The translations under genes and the position numbers were made by a program. A stretch of DNA of 12,934 nt from Thioalkalivibrio sp. (lineage in GTDB: Bacteria > Pseudomonadota > Gammaproteobacteria > Ectothiorhodospirales > Ectothiorhodospiraceae): the NCBI GenBank assembly GCA_007120155.1, contig SKOF01000335.1, forward strand, positions 1 to 12,934. Reading direction: 5' to 3'. Within the stretch, counting starts at the first letter, position 1; every line of letters starts with the position of its first letter. The notes under the pieces are model-generated. The model did no database searches. It was not told the origin of the DNA and saw only the letters and a program-made list of their open reading frames with translations. Of the stretch, positions 1-5,295 are shown piece by piece.

Positions 1-121
1 CCACTTCGAAAGCCGCTTCAAGGGACTGGTCGGGGCCGTCTACCGGCTCAGGGCCGCCTGCGAAACCCTCGGTTACCGGCGAACGCCCAATCTCGCCGTC
101 TGCCGCGAACTGCTCAGTTAG
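1..121 (+). CDS. C-terminal fragment of an unrecognised protein (cut by window edge)
   Basis: An open frame enters from the left edge in the frame starting at base 2 and ends at a TAG at 119-121. It gives 39 residues, beginning HFESRFKGLVGAVYRL and ending NLAVCRELLS. The piece is mildly basic and looks helical. It has no motif that I can assign to a family. The open frame, the sensible composition and the clean stop followed by non-coding sequence suggest the real end of a gene, but so short a piece could also be chance or part of a degraded gene. No function is proposed. Confidence 0.45.
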   Translation, partial: HFESRFKGLVGAVYRLRAACETLGYRRTPNLAVCRELLS

Positions 122-720
122 TTAGGAGACCCGCCATTCTCTTCACCCCATCAGGCCTGACCTGAGGATTGGCTGCGCTTTCCGTCTTTCAAATGCACGT
201 ACAGGGCGCTCACCCGGCGTTGATCTGTCCCGTTCTCGTCGGAGAAACAGTCTCAAATCCGGCATCTCGATACCCTTCGTCGGCTGCGCCTGGCTGCCTC
301 GCTTCTCGGCGCTTTTGGGTGGGTGTCTTGTTTGTTCTCCCTGGCAGTTCCGGCAGACGGTCGATGCTGTACAGACTCTGAATCGTCTCGTTAACACAGA
401 ATGGGGAGCAGGGTCTGACCGGACCTTCTGGCGAGACCCGGCACGGACCCTTGAGGCGCAGCACGCCTCCACGGCACGAGAGTTCGCGCCGGTTACGCCC
501 GAGGACTGCGATGGGCGGCTCCATCGATGACCACACTCCCTGTCCGACTTCTCCGCCCGACTTTAACGGCTGGGGGCGGGGGAGGCAAACGGCTTGCCCC
601 GGGCGGGGCAGGCGGTCGTGAGGCAGGGACGGTCGCCGCTATGCCTTCCTGACGAAGCGTACGGGGCGGATTCCGGATGATGCCGCGATCATGGGCAGGG
701 CGGGGTGCCGGGATTCGCGC
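122..720. other. About 600-base stretch without a supported gene
   Basis: Short open frames occur on both strands (up to 109 codons), but none has a convincing ribosome binding site, a recognisable motif or natural-looking protein composition. The first 300 bases look less G+C-rich than the flanking genes. A small GC hairpin, TGCCCC-GGGC-GGGGCA, lies at 595-610 but has no T-run, so it is not a classical terminator. The 9-mer GGTCTGACC at 412-420 recurs at 3248-3256. The stretch could be a long intergenic region or the remnant of a decayed accessory insertion; the sequence alone does not decide. Confidence 0.5.
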
Positions 721-1215
721 TCAGAAGGCGTCCAGGGTCTCGTGGACGATGTCTTCCAGCAGATCCTCCACGGCCCGGAGGGATTCCTGCGATGCCTCGG
801 TGCCCACCGGCACCGGGCGGCGGTAGGAGACGTAGACGGTGTCCGGTTCGTCCTCGGTCACGTAGACCGCCACGATGTACGGACAGAACACGATGTTGTG
901 CACGTCCGCCTCCATCATGTGCCGGGAGACGGTGGCGCTGCAGAATTCGTAGGCCTGGCCTTCCAGGTAGATGGCCTCGCCGCCCACGTCCGCGGCGGTG
1001 CGCTGGAGCATGGCGGCGATGTGGGCCACGTTGTTGACCACGATGCCCCGGTTGGTGATGGCCATCTCCAGGCCTTCACGATAGGTCTCGAACTCCCCCT
1101 GCACCGAGTACACGCGCATGTGTTCGGTCTCCAGGTCCGGCCCCTTGGCCAGTGCGGCCGGGCTCAGCGCGGCCAGGGTGAACAGGGCGAGGACGGCAAG
1201 GAAGAACGGTTTCAT
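721..1215 (-). CDS. Exported DUF302 domain protein
   Basis: A 164-residue protein. The start is the ATG at 1215-1213, because GGAGA lies 5 bases upstream (1221-1225) and the protein then begins with a signal peptide: MKPFF, a hydrophobic core, and a likely cleavage after ALA at residue 23. Upstream in-frame codons would bury this signal. The mature part (about residues 40-140) resembles the DUF302 family: YREGLEMAITNRGIVVNN early on, and a later hydrophobic strand segment around FCPYIVAVYVT. Two cysteines (92 and 111) could pair in the periplasm. DUF302 has no firmly established biochemical role; members are often small periplasmic or cytosolic proteins. The gene lies 140 bases downstream of the NlpC gene and has its own RBS and a tandem repeat upstream, so it may be regulated separately. 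The family call is from memory of its pattern. Confidence 0.85.
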   Translation of the reverse strand: MKPFFLAVLALFTLAALSPAALAKGPDLETEHMRVYSVQGEFETYREGLEMAITNRGIVVNNVAHIAAMLQRTAADVGGEAIYLEGQAYEFCSATVSRHMMEADVHNIVFCPYIVAVYVTEDEPDTVYVSYRRPVPVGTEASQESLRAVEDLLEDIVHETLDAF

Positions 1216-1236
1216 GGGATTCTCCGGGTCATGGTG

Positions 1237-1264
1237 CCTGTGGATATTGGCCTGTGAATATTGG
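1237..1264. repeat. 14-bp tandem direct repeat upstream of the DUF302 gene; possible operator
   Basis: Two adjacent 14-base units, CCTGTGGATATTGG (1237-1250) and CCTGTGAATATTGG (1251-1264), differ at one base. They lie 21-49 bases upstream of the DUF302 start codon, where a promoter or the early leader would be. The AT-rich cores (ATATTGG) stand out in G+C-rich DNA. Paired direct repeats at this position are typical of activator or repressor binding sites, but the cognate regulator is not in the window. A regulatory role is inferred. Confidence 0.6.
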
Positions 1265-1355
1265 ATTGAGACGCGCGATCCGGGTTCCGGCCCCGGCATG
1301 CGGCCGCACATGCTGTTGTTGTATCCGTGACGGTGTGAACGATGCCTGAACGGGG

Positions 1356-1835
1356 TCAGTCAGGGAAGTAATGTCCGGCATGCAAGAGGCGCGGCGCCCA
1401 ATAGGGGTGGTCCAGACGTTCGACGTGGACGTGACCGCCAGAGGAGGGCGCATGGACGAAACGATTGTCACCCACGTAGATGCTCTCGTGTTCGGGCTTG
1501 TCATTTTCGATGCGGAAGAACAGGAGATCACCCGGCTCCGGACGGGCCGGGTTCACGGTACGCGCGCCGTTCGCCTGCACCTGCGTCTGGCGGGGCACCG
1601 GGATGCCGGCCGCGTCATAGGCAAAACGCACGAGGCCGCTGCAGTCGAAGCCGCGCGGTGTCTCGCCGCCGAACCGGTAACGGGTACCCACCTGCGCGAG
1701 CGCGGTGGCCACGACCTGTTCACGGGCGCTCCCCGTGTCGATGGCGGCATCGCCGGGGTCTGCGGGCGGCACGGGGGATGTGGCGCAGGCGCCCAGCAGG
1801 ATGGCGAGGGCCATGCCGCCCGGCAGCCTGCCCAT
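1356..1835 (-). CDS. NlpC/P60 family lipoprotein (putative peptidoglycan endopeptidase)
   Basis: From the ATG at 1835 this is a 159-residue lipoprotein precursor: MGRLPGG, a hydrophobic run, then lipobox LGAC with the lipidated Cys at 17. The next residue is Ala, which favours outer-membrane sorting. The catalytic domain spans about residues 38-155 and shows the NlpC/P60 triad: Cys65 in FDCSG, His116 in the HESIYVG strand, and His128 in FVHAPSSGG. The family cleaves the bond between D-Glu and meso-diaminopimelate in stem peptides; Spr/MepS is the E. coli model. The start is uncertain. The frame stays open to a GTG at 1898, which overlaps the upstream gene by 17 bases, and GTGs at 1877, 1862 and 1847 are possible. 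None has a strong Shine-Dalgarno; I prefer the ATG that gives a compact signal peptide. It is the second gene of a pair with the DUF4412-like gene. Confidence 0.9.
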   Translation of the reverse strand: MGRLPGGMALAILLGACATSPVPPADPGDAAIDTGSAREQVVATALAQVGTRYRFGGETPRGFDCSGLVRFAYDAAGIPVPRQTQVQANGARTVNPARPEPGDLLFFRIENDKPEHESIYVGDNRFVHAPSSGGHVHVERLDHPYWAPRLLHAGHYFPD

Positions 1836-1881
1836 CCCGGCGCGCACTGTCAGGCGCCGCACGAACGGCCTGACCACGATC

Positions 1882-2706
1882 TCAGAACGGATCCACACGC
1901 TGGTAATCGGCGGGAATCCGGAACAGGTCCGGTGAGAGGGTGTCCGTGGAAACCGACTGCAGGGTGATCTCGCTGCCGTCCTCCAGGTTCTTCACCAGCA
2001 CCGGCACGCCGTCCACGGCCGGCAGCATCTCGGCGCCCATGTCCGCGGCGAACGGCCCGCCCATGGACATGGCGATCTCCGACAGGCTCTGCATGAACTC
2101 GAACAGCACCTTCAATGTCCCGTAGTCGGCGGCGGACAGGCCGACGTGGCCGGCATCGGCGACACACAGTTCATTGGTGATCTCGCCTTCCAGCAGGACC
2201 TCCATGACCTGGCATCGGAAGCCGCCGATGGTCCGCTGTTCCCCGGTGGGGCGTGTCTCCAGCGAGGAGAGATCCGGGGCCGGCGGGTCCTCGCCGGAGA
2301 GCATGGCCGGGTCGACGCCCATCTGGCGCATCTGCTGCTCCATCATCTGGCGCTGCTCGGGCGGCATCTGGGCCATCTGCTCACGCATCTGTGCGAGGAA
2401 GTCCTCCTGCATGCCCTGAACCTCTTGCGCCTGCGCCTTGAGTCCTTCCTCGGTCAGTTGCGCGTAGCTGCGCTCCTCGTCGATCACCATGGTCAGTGTG
2501 CGGGTCTCCCGATCGAACAGGCTGTAGACCATGGAGCCGTCCGCTTCCCGTTCCTCCATGCGCACGTGGCCGCCCTGGATCATCAGCGTGCTGCCGGTGT
2601 CGGCACCCGTTTCCGTGAACTGCAGCGTGACATCCGCCTGCGCCGTCGCGACGAGGCCCAGCAGGAGGATGGCCGAAAATGCGTGGATCATGCGATCAAT
2701 GCCCAT
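1882..2706 (-). CDS. Exported DUF4412-like protein with Met/Gln-rich segment
   Basis: A 274-residue protein starting at the ATG at 2706, with GGAG 7 bases upstream (2714-2717). An upstream ATG at 2733 would add nine charged residues before the signal peptide. The signal peptide is residues 1-24 with likely cleavage after AQA. The mature N-terminus (ADVTLQFTE...STLMIQGGHVRME) and the later segment about residues 55-80 (SLFDRETRTLTMVIDEE) resemble DUF4412, a family of periplasmic proteins related in fold to LolA/LolB-type half-barrels. Residues about 91-130 are very rich in Met and Gln (REQMAQMPPEQRQMMEQQMR) and should form a charged helix. Cys165 and Cys181 could form a disulfide. It ends close to the NlpC gene, so the two are probably cotranscribed. 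Function is unknown; lipid or hydrophobic-ligand binding is only an analogy. Confidence 0.8.
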   Translation of the reverse strand: MGIDRMIHAFSAILLLGLVATAQADVTLQFTETGADTGSTLMIQGGHVRMEEREADGSMVYSLFDRETRTLTMVIDEERSYAQLTEEGLKAQAQEVQGMQEDFLAQMREQMAQMPPEQRQMMEQQMRQMGVDPAMLSGEDPPAPDLSSLETRPTGEQRTIGGFRCQVMEVLLEGEITNELCVADAGHVGLSAADYGTLKVLFEFMQSLSEIAMSMGGPFAADMGAEMLPAVDGVPVLVKNLEDGSEITLQSVSTDTLSPDLFRIPADYQRVDPF

Positions 2707-2741
2707 GTGTTCACTCCGTCGTTGTTCTCTCAATGACTTGC

Positions 2742-2772
2742 ATCATAGCCCAGTGATCGCCGGCCCGCCCAA
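2742..2772 (-). promoter_or_regulatory. Possible sigma-70 promoter for the DUF4412-NlpC pair
   Basis: Read on the minus strand, TATGAT (2742-2747) matches the -10 consensus at five of six positions and lies about 36 bases upstream of the DUF4412 start. The best -35 partner is TTGGGC (2767-2772), with a long 19-base spacer. The good -10 and the position support it; the weak -35 and spacing make it tentative. Confidence 0.35.
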
Positions 2773-2915
2773 TCGCGCACGCATCTCACAGGCCGCATCG
2801 GCTCGCCGCCATCTGATGTGCGGGGGCAGAACGATGCCGATTTCCGTGAACCCGGCGACTGGCGTTCGCGGCACGCCTCATGCCCGGCCGGTGACGGACG
2901 CGGGCGGGCGCCGTA

Positions 2916-3221
2916 TCACGGCTTGGGCTTCTTGCGCAGGGCGTCGATATTGATGGGCACGACCGTGTTCTGCTTCGGTTCGTCCACATAGCGGGGGCGC
3001 ATGTTCATCTCCTGACCGAGTGCATCCGCCAGTTCCCGCTGGCGCTCGACGATCAGCGACAGGCAGTCGCGGATGTTGTGGATGGTCTTCTCGGTCAGCG
3101 GATGCTTCATGCCGGGCGGGGTGTTGGTGTCCCGGGCCACGTCGGTCAGCACGGTCTGCATGATGCGCAGGATGCGCTGTTCCTTGGTGAGCTCGGCTTC
3201 GCTGGCGTCGTGGTCGGTCAT
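2916..3221 (-). CDS. Small conserved-looking cytosolic protein of unknown function
   Basis: A 101-residue protein starting at the ATG at 3221, with a GGAAT stretch upstream as a modest ribosome binding site. There is no signal peptide or membrane segment. The N-terminal half is a predicted helix (ELTKEQRILRIMQTVLTDVARDT), then a short turn containing TPPGMKHPL, a second helix (EKTIHNIRDCLSLIVERQREL), and a polar basic C-terminus ending in KKPKP. The alternation of charged and hydrophobic residues and the balanced composition say it is a real protein. I do not recognise an assigned function. It is separated by about 200 bases from both neighbours, so it is probably transcribed alone, or from a promoter in the 3222-3438 gap. 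Confidence 0.75.
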   Translation of the reverse strand: MTDHDASEAELTKEQRILRIMQTVLTDVARDTNTPPGMKHPLTEKTIHNIRDCLSLIVERQRELADALGQEMNMRPRYVDEPKQNTVVPINIDALRKKPKP

Positions 3222-3240
3222 GGGGGATTCCGTGCGGCTG

Positions 3241-3261
3241 TGGGCGGGGTCTGACCGCCCA
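3241..3261. repeat. Perfect 7-bp hairpin in the leader of the 101-residue protein gene
   Basis: TGGGCGG (3241-3247) and CCGCCCA (3255-3261) are perfect inverted repeats around the loop GGTCTGA. On the plus strand the stem is followed by ATTTTA, which resembles a weak intrinsic terminator, but no plus-strand gene ends here. On the minus strand it would lie 20-40 bases ahead of the start codon at 3221, in the leader if transcription begins upstream. A structural or regulatory role is unproven. Confidence 0.35.
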
Positions 3262-3296
3262 TTTTACCAGTACGGGCACGGGACGTCTTGCGGGCA

Positions 3297-3383
3297 CCGG
3301 CATCCCCTGTGAAAGGCCGGGATTATCCGGCATGCATCCGGTCGGGGGGCCGATCGATACCCGTCCCGGGCAGGGGATACCGG
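3297..3383. repeat. Inverted repeat with 13-bp arms between the kinase and small-protein genes
   Basis: CCGGCATCCCCTG (3297-3309) and CAGGGGATACCGG (3371-3383) are inverted copies with one mismatch, separated by 61 bases. It lies in the 217-base gap between the end of the two-domain kinase gene (3439) and the start of the 101-residue protein gene (3221). No T-run follows, so a classical terminator is not supported. It may be a structured 3' end, a dispersed repeat or chance in GC-rich DNA. Confidence 0.35.
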
Positions 3384-3438
3384 CCATGAATGCCCGGCGT
3401 GCCCCACCGAAGGCCCCCACTGCGCCCGCGTGATGCGG

Positions 3439-5025
3439 CTACGCCTTGTCCGGCCGGCCGGCGTCCATGCAGCGGGCAATGTCCGCCAGGGGCAGATCAT
3501 CCCGCCGGGTGTCGATGGTCACCACGGGCTCGTCCGCCTCCAGCGGGTCCGCGTTCGTCAACTGATGGGCCAGGACCTCGAGGCCCGCATCCGATGCATC
3601 CCGGTCGGCGGACTGGCGCCGGCGGATGCGCTCGCGGAGCACGGGTTCCGGCGCAACATAGTCGAGGATGCAAAACGGGAGCTCCAGTTCCCGGGCCAGC
3701 GCGGCAAACCGGTCGCGCCGGGCGCGCTCCAGGAAGGTGGCGTCCACCACCACCGGAAGACCCGACTCGAGCACGTTCCGGGCGAGCGCCGCCAGGCGGT
3801 TGTAGGTACGCACATCCATGTCCTCGGAATAGATGCCGCTGCCCACGCCGCCGGTATCTCGTTCGCGGCTGTCCATGCCGGACAGGCGCTTGCGTTCCAC
3901 GTCGGAGCGGATCCGGATCAGGCCGAACCGTTCCACCAGCGGCTGGCTGCGGGTGGTCTTGCCGGAACCGGAGAAGCCGTGATTGATGAATAGCGCGCGC
4001 GGGACGGGCCGCGTGAGGGATTCCGCCAGGTCCAGATAGCCGTGGCAGCGGGATTGCGCCTTGCGGCGATCCGCGTCCGCGACGCCTTCCTGGCCGAGGC
4101 GGATACCGGACACCTTGGCGCGCACCATGGCGCGGTAGACCTGATAGAAGCGCAGCAGGCGCAGGCCTTCGTAGTCGCCGCTTCGTTCCAGCCAGGCGTT
4201 GAGGAAACGATGGGCATGGGCGGGGGCCTCCCGGTCCATGAGATCCATGGTGACGAATGCGATTTCGCTCATGATGTCGATCCAGCGCAGCCGTTCGCTG
4301 AACTCGATGCCGTCGAACACCAGCACCCGGCCGTCCACGTGGGCCATGTTACCCAGGTGCATGTCGCCGTGGCATTCGCGCACGAAGCCCCGGGCGTGGC
4401 GTTCGGCGATTGTGTCGAACAACTGCTCGAAGGCCTGCCCGGTCCACCGGGCGATGCGATCCAGCTGGTCGAGGCGGCGGGGGTCGGAAAGCCTCGGCCG
4501 GAGCTGCTCGAAGTTCTGCTCCATGGGTTCGTACACCGCGGCGGGCGTGCCCGGATCGCTGTCCGGTTCCGCACGCGGTATACGCTCGTGGAACGCCGCC
4601 ACGCACCCGGCCAGTTCGTCCATCCACTCGATGGGCAGGGCGCCGCGCTCCAGCAGCTTATCCATTTCACGCTCACGGTCGAAGCGTGCCATGCGCACGG
4701 CATACTCGAAGGGCTCCCCGGCGCCGTCGAACCGCGGGGCGTCCGGCGTGCCGCTGAAGGCCACCACGGCCTGGTAAAGATCCGGCGCCAGGCGGCGGTT
4801 GATGCGCAGTTCCTCCTCGCAGAAGAAACGGCGCCGTTCCAGGGTGGAGAAGTCCAGGAAGCCCAGATCCAGGGGCTTCTTGAACTTGTAGGCGTAATCA
4901 CCCGCCAGCAGCACCCATGAGATGTGGGTCTCGATACACTCCACATCGTCCACCGGATGGGGGTAGGCGTCGGGGCGTTTCAGGGCCTCGATAAGCCGGT
5001 GCTGGATGTCTTGCTGGTCGGTCAT
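3439..5025 (-). CDS. Two-domain kinase: aminoglycoside-phosphotransferase-like domain fused to a P-loop kinase
   Basis: A 528-residue cytosolic protein. The start is the ATG at 5025, with GGAG at 5029-5032. The N-terminal domain (about 25-310) has the protein-kinase-like fold of the APH family: YAYKFKKP around residue 45 as the nucleotide-binding lysine region, the Brenner-type loop HGDMHLGN with catalytic Asp221, and VFDGIEF with metal-binding Asp238. The C-terminal domain (about 345-520) is an AAA_33/gluconate-kinase-like P-loop kinase with Walker A GFSGSGKTT (Lys356), a following RSDVERK segment, and a VVVDATFL strand. This architecture (COG2187 plus COG0645 type) is widespread in proteobacteria, and its substrate is unknown to me; despite the APH name, antibiotic resistance is not implied. 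Both active sites look intact. It is transcribed away from mrcB, across a 270-base divergent gap. Confidence 0.88.
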   Translation of the reverse strand: MTDQQDIQHRLIEALKRPDAYPHPVDDVECIETHISWVLLAGDYAYKFKKPLDLGFLDFSTLERRRFFCEEELRINRRLAPDLYQAVVAFSGTPDAPRFDGAGEPFEYAVRMARFDREREMDKLLERGALPIEWMDELAGCVAAFHERIPRAEPDSDPGTPAAVYEPMEQNFEQLRPRLSDPRRLDQLDRIARWTGQAFEQLFDTIAERHARGFVRECHGDMHLGNMAHVDGRVLVFDGIEFSERLRWIDIMSEIAFVTMDLMDREAPAHAHRFLNAWLERSGDYEGLRLLRFYQVYRAMVRAKVSGIRLGQEGVADADRRKAQSRCHGYLDLAESLTRPVPRALFINHGFSGSGKTTRSQPLVERFGLIRIRSDVERKRLSGMDSRERDTGGVGSGIYSEDMDVRTYNRLAALARNVLESGLPVVVDATFLERARRDRFAALARELELPFCILDYVAPEPVLRERIRRRQSADRDASDAGLEVLAHQLTNADPLEADEPVVTIDTRRDDLPLADIARCMDAGRPDKA

Positions 5026-5295
5026 GGTCTCCGGGCGGGGCGGCTGTGAGTTGGCGTCATGTCCACCTTCCTGAAATCGGGATCAGGCGATTGAACGCAA
5101 GGGAAATGATCGGGTCAACAACCCTCTCGGCCCCGGCGCATGGCTTCTCGTTTCCTGCCGTTCGCTTTCAGGCCTCCCGTAACGAATGCCTGAAGGGCCG
5201 GCAGGGCCCCCATGGTACAGCATCCACCGGCGCACCCCTCCCCGGGACCGGGTGCACGGATAGGACCGGCCCAAAAGCTGTAGAATGCCCGCCCC
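5026..5295. other. Divergent intergenic region between the kinase gene and mrcB
   Basis: 270 bases that must hold the start signals of two divergent genes. It has no plausible gene. Two small inverted repeats are visible: TTCAGGC (5168-5174) with GCCTGAA (5188-5194), and GCACCC (5232-5237) with GGGTGC (5250-5255). Neither carries a T-run. No clear -35/-10 pair is evident for the kinase gene. Confidence 0.5.
5279..5286 (+). promoter_or_regulatory. Possible -10 element immediately ahead of mrcB
   Basis: TGTAGAAT at 5279-5286 contains TAGAAT, four or five bases from the TATAAT consensus depending on alignment, and ends 9 bases before the mrcB ATG. Transcription from it would begin almost at the start codon and give a leaderless or near-leaderless message, which would fit the absence of a Shine-Dalgarno upstream of 5296. 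No good -35 is visible, so this is tentative. Confidence 0.25.

Noticed and set aside
143..536. Overlapping minus-strand frames of 108-109 codons near the left end
   Set aside because: Two different frames overlap each other with basic, low-information sequence, no RBS and no motif.
3439..5025. Aminoglycoside resistance gene
   Set aside because: Only the fold is shared with APH enzymes. The fused P-loop kinase and chromosomal housekeeping context point to a metabolic kinase of unknown substrate.
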